The notes below the pieces were generated by a model, which did not search any database, was not told the DNA's origin, and was given only the letters and a program-made list of their open reading frames with translations. From Clostridiales bacterium (lineage in GTDB: Bacteria > Bacillota > Clostridia > Oscillospirales > Butyricicoccaceae): DNA of 6,325 bases. The translations under genes and the position numbers were made by a program. The stretch lies in the NCBI GenBank assembly GCA_019420045.1, contig JAHZHY010000314.1, positions 1 to 6,325 on the forward strand. Direction: 5' to 3'. This document shows, piece by piece, positions 1-5,591 of this stretch (position 1 is the first letter of the stretch; every line of letters begins with the position of its first letter).

Positions 1-296
1 TGTTCATCTTCTGCGGGGTATTCAACAGCTTCAATGCCCGCACCGAACGGCTGAATCTGCTGGCCCATCTGGGAAAAAACCCCCGCTTCCTTTTCATTAT
101 GGTGATGGTGGGACTGGTCCAGTGCCTGCTGATCTACCGGGGCGGCTCGCTGTTCCGTACCTCCCCTCTGCCCCTTCCGGCTTTCCAGCTGGTGCTGCTT
201 CTGGCCTTTTCGGTGATCCCGGTGGACTTTGTCCGCAAGCTCATTCTACGCCGTGGCCCCGGCGGCCGTCTCCGCCGCAGCCGCAGTCCTTTTTAA
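1..296 (+). CDS. Calcium-type cation-transporting P-type ATPase, C-terminal fragment (5' end outside window)
   Basis: Only the last 97 residues are present; the reading frame enters at base 3 and ends at TAA 294-296. The visible part matches the C-terminal transmembrane domain (Cation_ATPase_C) of P-type IIB pumps. It has a VFNSFNARTERLN stretch, a hydrophobic helix around FLFIMVMVGLVQCLLIY, the GGSLFRTSPLPLPAFQ loop, and a last helix ending in SVIPVDFVRKLILRR. In plasma-membrane Ca2+-ATPases the Asn and Asp residues of these last helices lie near the ion path, and the FN-NAR and SVIP-D-RK motifs are highly characteristic. The protein would sit in the cytoplasmic membrane and export Ca2+ (or a similar divalent cation) using ATP. 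It ends in a basic Arg/Ser-rich tail. The phosphorylation and nucleotide-binding domains lie upstream of the window, so exact ion specificity cannot be judged. The family call is firm; the calcium assignment is probable. Confidence 0.85.
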   Translation, partial: FIFCGVFNSFNARTERLNLLAHLGKNPRFLFIMVMVGLVQCLLIYRGGSLFRTSPLPLPAFQLVLLLAFSVIPVDFVRKLILRRGPGGRLRRSRSPF

Positions 297-395
297 CTCA
301 TTCCGCCCGGCCCAGTGCCTGGGCTCCCAACCTTTTCTTTGCCTGAATCGCTCACAATCGCCTGTTCAAAAATATTTTTCTTACGGCAGCTTTTC

Positions 396-433
396 AACAA
401 AGTCCGGTTCTCCTTGGGGCCGGGCTTTGTTTT
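396..433 (+). terminator. Intrinsic terminator downstream of the P-type ATPase
   Basis: Arms 396-407 (AACAAAGTCCGG) and 420-431 (CCGGGCTTTGTT) form a 12-bp stem with one G-U pair and a 12-nt loop, running into TTTT at 430-433. It lies about 100 bp after the ATPase stop and just before the next promoter, which fits a transcription end. The T-run is short, so efficiency is uncertain. Confidence 0.6.
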
Positions 434-459
434 GCCCTTTGAAAATCCATTGACCCCTC

Positions 460-488
460 TTGACAGTCATATGACCATGTAGTATAAT
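460..488 (+). promoter_or_regulatory. Consensus sigma-A promoter with a palindrome in the spacer
   Basis: TTGACA at 460-465 and TATAAT at 483-488 are both exact consensus hexamers with the ideal 17-bp spacer. The predicted transcript would start near 495, giving a leader of roughly 58 nt before the DUF1836 gene. The spacer contains the perfect palindrome GTCATATGAC (466-475), directly abutting the -35. An exact-consensus promoter is normally strong and often needs a repressor, so the dyad is a candidate operator (inference). Confidence 0.85.
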
Positions 489-518
489 CACATCAACCTG
501 ATAGCACAGACCCCTGAC

Positions 519-543
519 CCTTTCTTTTGGCGGGGGAGAAAGG
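519..543 (+). promoter_or_regulatory. Leader hairpin overlapping the Shine-Dalgarno of the DUF1836 gene
   Basis: CCTTTCT (519-525) is exactly complementary to AGAAAGG (537-543), with an 11-nt G-rich loop. The 3' arm includes the first part of the ribosome binding site AAAGGAG (539-545) that serves the ATG at 553. Pairing would partly mask the site. The stem is only 7 bp and half A-U, so a regulatory effect is possible but not shown. Confidence 0.35.
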
Positions 544-552
544 AGAATCGCC

Positions 553-1113
553 ATGCTGAAAACCTTGCCCGGCGCCACAGTGGAAGTGGACATCTCAAAC
601 CCCCAGGCCGCCGACGACATTCTCAGTTCCCTGTTTCTCACCGGGGGGCTGATGCTCTCTCAGGTGTCCCAATTCACCGGGCTGGAACCCCACACCATCC
701 AGAATTGGGTCAAGCGGGGCTTTTTGCCACCGCCCCAGAACAAACGCTACGATCGCAGCCAATTATGCCGTATTCTCATCATCCATATGCTAAAGGACAC
801 TCTGGCCCTGCCCACCATCTGCCGTCTGCTTTCCTATATCAACGGCCAGCTGGACAAAAATTCCGATGACAGCATCGACGACAGCCAGCTCTATCTCTAT
901 ATTATCCAGGTGGTCTTTTCCCTGGAAAATGACAAGCTGGAAGGATTATCCCACCTGGAAGAGCGATGCCGCCAGGTGCTGGAAGGGTACCGGGAACCTT
1001 TTGCCGGGGCCCGCGACCGGGTGCTGCTGGTGCTGCGCATCATCGTCACCGCCCACCTGGCCTCCCGACTGACCCAGCAGGCCAACCTGCTGATCGGGCG
1101 TATGGAAGACTGA
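553..1113 (+). CDS. DUF1836 family HTH protein (putative transcriptional regulator)
   Basis: This 186-residue protein has the features of the Firmicutes DUF1836 family. It carries a MerR-like helix-turn-helix at about residues 34-80, with the recognisable core GLEPHTIQNWVKRGFLPPP followed by NKRYDRSQLCRI. A helical effector region follows, containing the family-typical LLSYINGQLDKNSDDSIDD segment (residues 93-110). It is presumably a cytoplasmic DNA-binding regulator, but no ligand or target is known to me. The ATG at 553 is supported by AGGAG at 541-545 with 7-nt spacing. The gene sits directly behind a consensus promoter and 53 bp ahead of the YuaF-like gene in the same direction. No terminator intervenes, so it is probably the first gene of a regulator-microdomain operon and may be autoregulated. 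The C-terminal half (about 130-186) is helical and has no motif I recognise. Confidence 0.85.
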   Translation: MLKTLPGATVEVDISNPQAADDILSSLFLTGGLMLSQVSQFTGLEPHTIQNWVKRGFLPPPQNKRYDRSQLCRILIIHMLKDTLALPTICRLLSYINGQLDKNSDDSIDDSQLYLYIIQVVFSLENDKLEGLSHLEERCRQVLEGYREPFAGARDRVLLVLRIIVTAHLASRLTQQANLLIGRMED

Positions 1114-1166
1114 GGGGCTTTTGATCGAACGAAAACCACCGCCTTTGAAATGGAGGAAAAAGGGAT

Positions 1167-1838
1167 ATGCTGAACTGGTGGAACTCACTGGACGCTTTGC
1201 AACACTTTTTTGCCTATGTGGCCATTCCCGCCACCCTGATCCTGTGCATCCAGACCATCCTGCTGCTCTTCGGCCTGGGCGCCGGAGGGGATGGGGATCT
1301 GGACAGCGACACATCCGGGCTGGACACCGGAGACGGAACCGCACCCGACCTGGATGCCCCCGATCTGGACACCCCGGATACCGATGTTCCGGACAGCTGG
1401 GACGGGGAAGGCGGCCATGCTCTGGAACCCGATCCAGGGTTGCGCATCTTTACCATCCGCGGCCTTGTGGCCTTCTTCTCGGTGTTCGGCTGGGCCGGGC
1501 TGGCCTTCAGCCGCAGCGGTATGTCGGGAGGCTTGTCCACCCTCATCGCCTTTTTGCTGGGCCTGGGGGCCATGGTGGTGCTGGCCTTGATGCTGCGGGG
1601 CGCCCTGCGTCTGCAATCCGACGGCACCATGGACCTGAAAAACGCCCTAGGCCTTTGCGGTACCGTTTATCTCACCGTGCCGCCCCGCCGCCAGGGCACC
1701 GGAAAAATCACATTGGTGCTCCAGGGCCAGCTGGGGGAATTTGAGGCCCTCACCGACGAGAAAGAGCCACTGAAAACCGGCCAGTCCGTCCAGGTCGTCG
1801 GCCTGTCCGGCCCCATTATGGTAGTCTGCCGCAAATAA
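1167..1838 (+). CDS. YuaF/NfeD-like membrane protein, flotillin partner
   Basis: The product is 223 residues. A hydrophobic helix at about 17-38 is followed by an acidic linker (about 41-90) rich in Asp, Pro and Gly. Two more membrane helices follow (about 98-115 and 122-144), with the family-typical RIFTIRGLVAFFSVFGWAGL motif. The C-terminal region from about 155 to 223 (KNALGLCGTVYLTVPPRRQG, then VQVVGLSGPIMVV) looks like the OB-fold domain of the NfeD/YuaF group. Proteins of this kind (B. subtilis YuaF, E. coli YqiJ) are encoded next to flotillins and are thought to work with them in the cell membrane. The flotillin gene indeed follows after 41 bp, so co-transcription is likely. The start is supported by GGAGG at 1152-1156, 10 nt before ATG. 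The linker has about 17 acidic residues and no Lys or Arg, which is unusual enough to note. The family assignment is by motif and neighbourhood. Confidence 0.85.
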   Translation: MLNWWNSLDALQHFFAYVAIPATLILCIQTILLLFGLGAGGDGDLDSDTSGLDTGDGTAPDLDAPDLDTPDTDVPDSWDGEGGHALEPDPGLRIFTIRGLVAFFSVFGWAGLAFSRSGMSGGLSTLIAFLLGLGAMVVLALMLRGALRLQSDGTMDLKNALGLCGTVYLTVPPRRQGTGKITLVLQGQLGEFEALTDEKEPLKTGQSVQVVGLSGPIMVVCRK

Positions 1839-1879
1839 CGCGGCTTTTCACAAAGAGAAAAAGAAAAGAGGTATGAAGA

Positions 1880-3304
1880 ATGGAAACTTTGATTCTGGTC
1901 TGCGTCATTGCACTGCTGCTTTTCTCCATGATCCTGCTGATTTTGTCCCGGTACAAAAAATGTCCCTCCGACAAAGTGATGGTCATTTACGGTAAAGTGG
2001 GCAGCAACAAGGATGGCAGCGCCCGCAGCGCCAAGTGCATCCACGGCGGCGCCGCCTTCGTCTGGCCGGTGATCCAGGCCCGGGAATTTCTGGACCTGAC
2101 CCCCTTGTCCATTTCAGTGGATCTGGAAAACGCCCTGTCCCGGCAGAACATCCGCATCAATGTGCCCTCCCGTTTCACCGTGGGCATCTCCACCGAGCCC
2201 GCCGTCATGCAGAACGCCGCCGAGCGGCTGCTGGGACTCAAACTGGAAGAAGTCCAGGAGCTGGCCAAGGACATCATTTTCGGTCAGCTGCGTCTGGTCA
2301 TCGCCACCATGGACATCGAAGAAATCAACACCGACCGGGATAAATTCCTGGAAGCGGTCTCCCGGAATGTGGAAGGTGAACTGAAGAAGATCGGCCTGCG
2401 GCTGATCAATGTGAATGTCACCGACATCAGCGATGAAAGCGGTTACATCGCCGCCCTGGGCAAGGAAGCCGCGGCCAAGGCCATCAACGACGCCAAGAAG
2501 AGCGTGGCCGAAAAAGACCGTGACGGCTCCATCGGCGAAGCCAACGCCCACCGTGACCAGCGTGTCCAGGTGGCCCAGGCCGATTCCGAGGCCATCAAGG
2601 GCGAAAACGCCGCCAAGATGGAAGTGGCCATGTCCAACGCCGCCCGGCGTGAAAAGGAAGCGGAAGCTTTGAAGATCGCCACCTCCGCCGAAAAGATCCA
2701 GGCCGCCCGTGCGCTGGAAGAGGCCTACGCCGCCGAGCAGCAGGCCGAAGTGGCCCGTGCTGCCCGTGAAAAAGCCACCCAGGAAGCCGATATCATCGTC
2801 AAGACCGAGATCGAAAAGCGGAAGCTGGAGCTGGAGGCCGAGGCCCAGGCCGAGCAGATCCGCCGGAAGGCCAAAGGTGAAGCCGACGCCATCCTGGCCA
2901 AGATGCAGGCCGAAGCCACCGGTATGCAGGCCATGCTCACCAAGCAGGCCGATGGTCTGCGGGAAATTGTGCAGGCCGCCGGCGGCGATCCCGATGCCGC
3001 TCTGCGTCTGCTGCTGGCCGACAAGATGGAAGAACTGCTGCGTGTCCAGGTGGAAGCGGTGAAGAACATCAAGATCGACAAGGTCACCGTTTGGGACAGT
3101 GGCGAAAACGGCCAGGGCAAAACGGCCACCGCCGGGTTTGTCTCCGGGCTGATGAAATCCCTGCCCCCCATGAACGAGCTGTTCGACATGGCCGGAATGA
3201 ATCTGCCCTCCTTCCTGGGCAGCGACAAAAAGGACGAAGCCGAATCTGCCGTCCCCGCTGTCTCTCCCAAAAAAGAGCAGCCTGAAGCAACCGAAGAAAA
3301 ATAA
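1880..3304 (+). CDS. floT: Flotillin (FloT/YuaG-like membrane microdomain scaffold)
   Basis: This 474-residue protein has one N-terminal membrane hairpin or anchor (residues 3-23). An SPFH/PHB domain spans about 30-200 (SDKVMVIYGKVG, then VPSRFTVGIS, then LRLVIATMDIEEINTDRDKF). A long Ala/Glu-rich coiled coil covers about 195-350, with the EA repeats and EAEAQAEQIRRKAKGEAD typical of flotillins. A C-terminal region of about 120 residues ends in a charged disordered tail. Flotillins oligomerise at the inner face of the membrane and organise lipid-protein microdomains. At 474 residues it is nearer to B. subtilis FloT (about 509) than to the shorter FloA, and the adjacent YuaF-like gene also favours FloT. 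The ATG at 1880 is preceded by AAAGAGG (1865-1871) at 8-nt spacing. It is the last gene of the unit, with a strong terminator 12 bp after its stop. The flotillin call is near certain; the FloT label rests on length and neighbour. Confidence 0.93.
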   Translation: METLILVCVIALLLFSMILLILSRYKKCPSDKVMVIYGKVGSNKDGSARSAKCIHGGAAFVWPVIQAREFLDLTPLSISVDLENALSRQNIRINVPSRFTVGISTEPAVMQNAAERLLGLKLEEVQELAKDIIFGQLRLVIATMDIEEINTDRDKFLEAVSRNVEGELKKIGLRLINVNVTDISDESGYIAALGKEAAAKAINDAKKSVAEKDRDGSIGEANAHRDQRVQVAQADSEAIKGENAAKMEVAMSNAARREKEAEALKIATSAEKIQAARALEEAYAAEQQAEVARAAREKATQEADIIVKTEIEKRKLELEAEAQAEQIRRKAKGEADAILAKMQAEATGMQAMLTKQADGLREIVQAAGGDPDAALRLLLADKMEELLRVQVEAVKNIKIDKVTVWDSGENGQGKTATAGFVSGLMKSLPPMNELFDMAGMNLPSFLGSDKKDEAESAVPAVSPKKEQPEATEEK

Positions 3305-3316
3305 GAATCTCCTGTC

Positions 3317-3351
3317 TTTGCGCCCCGGATTTTCCGGGGCGCAAATTTTTT
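3317..3351 (+). terminator. Strong intrinsic terminator after the flotillin gene
   Basis: A perfect 13-bp stem, TTTGCGCCCCGGA (3317-3329) with TCCGGGGCGCAAA (3333-3345), has a 3-nt TTT loop and is followed by six T residues (3346-3351). It begins 12 bp after the flotillin stop and closes the DUF1836-YuaF-flotillin unit. Confidence 0.93.
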
Positions 3352-3372
3352 CCGAAAAAACAAAAATTTCTC

Positions 3373-3404
3373 TTGCTTTTTTCAAAGGAGCATGGTATTA
3401 TAAT
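3373..3404 (+). promoter_or_regulatory. Probable promoter of the tRNA-Arg gene
   Basis: TTGCTT (3373-3378) stands 17 bp ahead of TATTAT (3396-3401). The overlapping TATAAT (3399-3404) is a better -10 but would leave a 20-bp spacer. Transcription would start about 15-20 nt before the mature tRNA. The short leader contains a small hairpin (GTTCC 3410-3414 with GGAAC 3421-3425) that RNase P would remove. Confidence 0.55.
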
Positions 3405-3427
3405 TAAGCGTTCCAAATGCGGAACAT

Positions 3428-3504
3428 GCGCCCATAGCTCAGCTGGATAGAGTGTCTGACTACGAATCAGAAGGTCACAGGTTCGAATCCTGTTGGGCGT
3501 GCCA
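3428..3504 (+). tRNA. tRNA-Arg (anticodon ACG), CCA encoded
   Basis: A complete 77-nt cloverleaf can be drawn. The acceptor is GCGCCCA with TGGGCGT, and the D arm is GCTC/GAGT. The anticodon stem is TCTGA/TCAGA around the 7-nt loop CTACGAA, so the anticodon is ACG. The variable region is AGGTC, the T arm is ACAGG/CCTGT with loop TTCGAAT, then discriminator G and an encoded CCA. With A34 edited to inosine it would read CGU, CGC and CGA. The first acceptor pair is G1-U72 rather than G-C, and the last D-stem pair is also G-U. The gene has its own promoter and terminator and stands alone. No repeated copy of its 3' end is visible in the window, so there is no sign of an integrated element using it as an attachment site. 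Confidence 0.97.
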
Positions 3505-3540
3505 AAAAACAGCCTACTCAATAGAGTGGGCTGTTTTTTT
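3505..3540 (+). terminator. Intrinsic terminator of the tRNA-Arg gene
   Basis: AACAGCCTACTC (3508-3519) pairs with GAGTGGGCTGTT (3524-3535) through 12 bp including one G-U pair. The loop is AATA, and flanking A's pair with the following T-run (3534-3540). It starts immediately after the encoded CCA. Confidence 0.92.
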
Positions 3541-3561
3541 ATTCTTTTCACCTGTCTCCCC

Positions 3562-3582
3562 CGGCCATCCGGCCGTTTTTTT
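3562..3582 (+). terminator. Weak second terminator-like hairpin
   Basis: CGGCC (3562-3566) and GGCCG (3571-3575) form a 5-bp GC stem with an ATCC loop, followed by seven T residues (3576-3582). It could back up the tRNA terminator. The stem is short, so the call is tentative. Confidence 0.45.
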
Positions 3583-3686
3583 CTGCCTGTAAAACCCGGA
3601 CCGCCACTGAAATGTTCTGGTTATTTGTTACAATAAAAAGTGCTAAAATCGATAAACTTGTACAAATTATATAGATAGTGCAGACA

Positions 3687-3699
3687 ATTTTTGAAAAAT
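3687..3699. promoter_or_regulatory. AT-rich palindrome upstream of the oppA-type promoter (possible operator)
   Basis: ATTTTTGAAAAAT is a perfect inverted repeat around a single G, ending 3 bp before the predicted -35. The 15-mer starting at 3686 agrees with the CodY box consensus AATTTTCWGAAAATT at 11 positions by my count. CodY commonly represses peptide transport genes in Firmicutes, but AT-rich sequence gives such matches easily and the presence of CodY in this organism is unknown. Confidence 0.3.
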
Positions 3700-3702
3700 A
3701 TA

Positions 3703-3730
3703 TTGTAAAATAAATAAACTGCGCTATACT
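3703..3730 (+). promoter_or_regulatory. Predicted promoter of the peptide-binding lipoprotein gene
   Basis: TTGTAA (3703-3708) and TATACT (3725-3730) are separated by 16 bp at the downstream edge of an AT-rich island (about 3605-3730) that contrasts with the GC-rich surroundings. The predicted start near 3737 would place a hairpin at the very 5' end of the mRNA. A second, weaker possibility is the extended -10 TGCTAAAAT at 3641-3649, which lacks a good -35. Confidence 0.6.
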
Positions 3731-3738
3731 GAAAGCAA

Positions 3739-3797
3739 TTCAGGGAAAGCCCCTGAAAATACTTTCCCCGGATCGGGCCGGATCCGGGAACCGGAAA
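3739..3797 (+). promoter_or_regulatory. Two-hairpin 5' untranslated leader
   Basis: Hairpin 1 is TTCAGGG (3739-3745) with CCCTGAA (3751-3757), loop AAAGC. Hairpin 2 is CCCGGATC (3767-3774) with GATCCGGG (3781-3788), with an alternative bulged extension using TTTCC 3763-3767 and GGAAA 3793-3797. Neither is followed by a T-run, so they are not terminators. The ribosome binding site just after them stays unpaired. A 5'-terminal stem of this kind can protect mRNA from decay, but that role is inferred. Confidence 0.45.
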
Positions 3798-3798
3798 A

Positions 3799-3805
3799 TG
3801 AGGTG
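3799..3805 (+). promoter_or_regulatory. Ribosome binding site that decides the lipoprotein start
   Basis: TGAGGTG at 3799-3805 is placed 6 nt before the ATG at 3812. The in-frame GTG at 3803 lies inside this motif and therefore cannot be the start. Confidence 0.75.
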
Positions 3806-3811
3806 TACGGA

Positions 3812-5353
3812 ATGAGAAACAGAAAATGGCGTGTCCTCAGTTTGCTGCTTGTGGCAGTAATGACCCTGGGTATCCTGTTTGGATGCAGCAAGGACGGCGG
3901 AGAAAAGGGCTCCGGCGGCAAAGGCGGTAAAAAAGATACCATTATCATCGCCACCATGGGTGAACCTCCTTCTCTTTCTCCCACAGACCACAATGCCATC
4001 GCGGCCAACTATATGAATGCGCTCACATTCAGCCAGTTGACCCGGATGAATGAAGACATGGAGATGGAAGGCTCCCTGGCCGAATCCTTTGAAAACACCA
4101 GCGAGTCCGAATGGGTCTTCCACCTGCGCAAGGGCGTCAAGTTCCACAACGGCGACGAAATGACCGCCGACGATGTGGTGGCTTCCATTACTTATGCCAA
4201 GACCTGCCCGGAAGTCAATCTGTACAACTCTTCGGTTGAGAGCATCGAAAAGGTGGACGATTACACCGTCAAGATCACCACCCCCGGCCCCTCGGCCGTT
4301 CTGCTCAGCGACCTGTCCCACCATGGCAATGCCATCGTTCCCAAAAAACTGCTGGATGAAGGCCATGACTTTTCCACCGATCCCATCGGCACCGGCCCCT
4401 ACAAGCATGTGGAATGGAAGCGGGGCGACAGCCTGGAATTTGAAATGTTCGAAGATTACTGGGATGAAGAGCATATGCCCTCCATCAAGCACATGATCTG
4501 GAAGATCATCCCCGAAGGTTCTTCCCGGACCATCGCTCTGGAAGCCGGCGAGATCGACTACATCGTGGATGTGGAAGCCATGGATGTAGAGCGGCTGGAA
4601 GCCGCCGACGGCATCAAGCTGGACAAGATCGCAGCCACCAACCATATGTGGATGATGGTCAACAACGAAGTTCCCGGCCTGGACAATGTGGATGTGCGCC
4701 GCGCTATGAACTGCGCCATCAACAAGGAAGATGTGGTGCAGGTGGCCCTGAACAATCTGGGCACGCCTTCCTACTCCATGGCACCGGACAACATGCCGGG
4801 CGCCACCGATGAAAACACCCTGCCCTACGATCCGGAAAAAGCCAAGGAATATATGGCCGCTTCCGGCGTGGACCCCGCCGATGTGAAATTCTCCATCATC
4901 TGCTCCAACGACCAGAAGAAGAGAGCCGGCGAAGTGGTGCAGGCCAACCTGAAGGAAGTGCTGGGCATCGAGTGCGAGATCGAAAGCATGGACCTGGCCA
5001 CCTACCTGTCCATCACCTCCGAAGGCAACTACACCGCAGCCATCGGCAACTATTCCTCCACGGATATGACTCAGTATCTGGTGGGCGTTTATCACAGCAA
5101 GTCCATCAATGCCTCCAACAAGACCCGGCTGAACGATCCGGAAGTGGATGCTCTGATCGACAAGGCCGCCGCCACCATCGACCCGGACGAGCGCGCGGAA
5201 GTTCTGTCCGAATGCATCGCTCTGATCAATGATCTGTGTCCCCAGGTCCCGCTGTATCAGGATATGCACATGCGGGCTTATAACGAAAATCTGGGCGGCG
5301 TCATCATGTACCCCGGCGGCACACTGTATATGCACGCCATGTATTGGAAATAA
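3812..5353 (+). CDS. Peptide ABC transporter substrate-binding lipoprotein (SBP family 5, OppA/DppA type)
   Basis: The 513-residue product starts with a signal peptide (MRNRK then a hydrophobic stretch to residue 23) and a lipobox LFGC with the lipidated Cys at 25. A Gly/Lys-rich tether (26-43) follows. The mature part carries the family-5 signatures: WVFHLRKGVKFHNGDEMTADDV (100-121), PIGTGPYKHVEW (191-202), a YWDEEHMPSIKHMIWKIIPE block (216-235), and RRAMNCAINKEDV (296-308). It is about the usual length and has no internal stop or shift. The protein would be anchored to the outer face of the membrane and deliver oligopeptides or dipeptides (nickel or other solutes are possible in this family) to an ABC permease. 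No permease or ATPase gene follows; a convergent ligA unit comes next, so it is an orphan binding protein. The start was chosen from the ribosome binding site. The family is certain, the ligand is not. Confidence 0.93.
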   Translation: MRNRKWRVLSLLLVAVMTLGILFGCSKDGGEKGSGGKGGKKDTIIIATMGEPPSLSPTDHNAIAANYMNALTFSQLTRMNEDMEMEGSLAESFENTSESEWVFHLRKGVKFHNGDEMTADDVVASITYAKTCPEVNLYNSSVESIEKVDDYTVKITTPGPSAVLLSDLSHHGNAIVPKKLLDEGHDFSTDPIGTGPYKHVEWKRGDSLEFEMFEDYWDEEHMPSIKHMIWKIIPEGSSRTIALEAGEIDYIVDVEAMDVERLEAADGIKLDKIAATNHMWMMVNNEVPGLDNVDVRRAMNCAINKEDVVQVALNNLGTPSYSMAPDNMPGATDENTLPYDPEKAKEYMAASGVDPADVKFSIICSNDQKKRAGEVVQANLKEVLGIECEIESMDLATYLSITSEGNYTAAIGNYSSTDMTQYLVGVYHSKSINASNKTRLNDPEVDALIDKAAATIDPDERAEVLSECIALINDLCPQVPLYQDMHMRAYNENLGGVIMYPGGTLYMHAMYWK

Positions 5354-5376
5354 GATTTTCACCTATTGATATTACT

Positions 5377-5406
5377 AAAAAGACCGGAAGCCTTGGGCTT
5401 CCGGTC
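5377..5406 (-). terminator. Intrinsic terminator for minus-strand (ligA-side) transcription
   Basis: AGACCGGAAGCC (5381-5392) and GGCTTCCGGTCT (5396-5407 counting inclusive of the final T at 5406/5407) form a perfect 12-bp stem with a TTG loop. Read on the minus strand, the hairpin is followed by TTTT (A-run 5377-5380), the classic terminator layout. On the + strand no T-run follows, so it is directional. Confidence 0.75.
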
Positions 5407-5413
5407 TGGCATG

Positions 5414-5443
5414 TCGAAAAAGTGGCTCAGGCCACTTTTTCGA
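5414..5443. terminator. Symmetrical bidirectional terminator between oppA-type gene and ligA unit
   Basis: TCGAAAAAGTGGC (5414-5426) and GCCACTTTTTCGA (5431-5443) form a perfect 13-bp palindrome with loop TCAG. Each strand therefore has an A-run, a GC core and a T-run. On the + strand it lies about 60 bp after the lipoprotein stop, with a further TTTTT at 5445-5449. It is the best + strand terminator for that gene. The same 13-mer recurs at 5622-5634. Confidence 0.75.
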
Positions 5444-5498
5444 GTTTTTGCAAGTGACTGCATGCACGCCTCTGGCGTACACTGGCCCCTTGATAGGT

Positions 5499-5531
5499 GC
5501 AAAAAGCCACGCACAGGTCGCGGCTTTTTGC
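5499..5531. repeat. Long hairpin inside the inverted-repeat segment
   Basis: GCAAAAAGCC (5499-5508) pairs perfectly with GGCTTTTTGC (5522-5531). After an A-C mismatch a further CG/CG pair closes a 7-nt loop (CACAGGT). The 5' arm can also pair with TTTTTGC at 5445-5451, giving a competing fold. Confidence 0.7.
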
Positions 5532-5591
5532 GGATTGATGAGAAGTAGGGCAAATAGTTTCCCCTAGCTAGATATGTTTTTTGACAGTCTG

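Noticed and set aside
381..641. An 86-codon minus-strand frame over the regulator promoter
   Set aside because: It overlaps the terminator, the consensus promoter and the start of the DUF1836 gene, and has no family motif.
2114..3385. A 423-codon open frame on the minus strand opposite the flotillin gene
   Set aside because: Its translation is low-complexity Gly/Phe/Leu-rich, the antisense image of the Ala/Glu coiled coil. It also crosses the flotillin terminator.
3392..3403. Mini frame ATG-GTA-TTA-TAA behind AAAGGAG upstream of the tRNA
   Set aside because: It overlaps the tRNA promoter -10 and would lie upstream of the transcription start, so it would not be transcribed from that promoter.
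3428..3504. tRNA gene as an integration site for a mobile element
   Set aside because: No repeat of the tRNA 3' end and no integrase gene is visible in the window.
3803..3811. GTG at 3803 as an upstream in-frame start for the lipoprotein
   Set aside because: The codon is part of the Shine-Dalgarno motif TGAGGTG. The ATG at 3812 gives proper spacing and a normal signal peptide.
3740..5362. A 540-codon open frame on the minus strand covering the whole lipoprotein gene
   Set aside because: It is a mirror of the GC-rich codon usage of the + strand gene. Its translation is Gly/His/Val-rich without any family motif, while the + strand frame has clear SBP family signatures.
5366..5548. A 60-codon + strand frame just after the lipoprotein gene
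   Set aside because: It has a TTG start, no ribosome binding site, and its codons read straight through two terminator hairpins.
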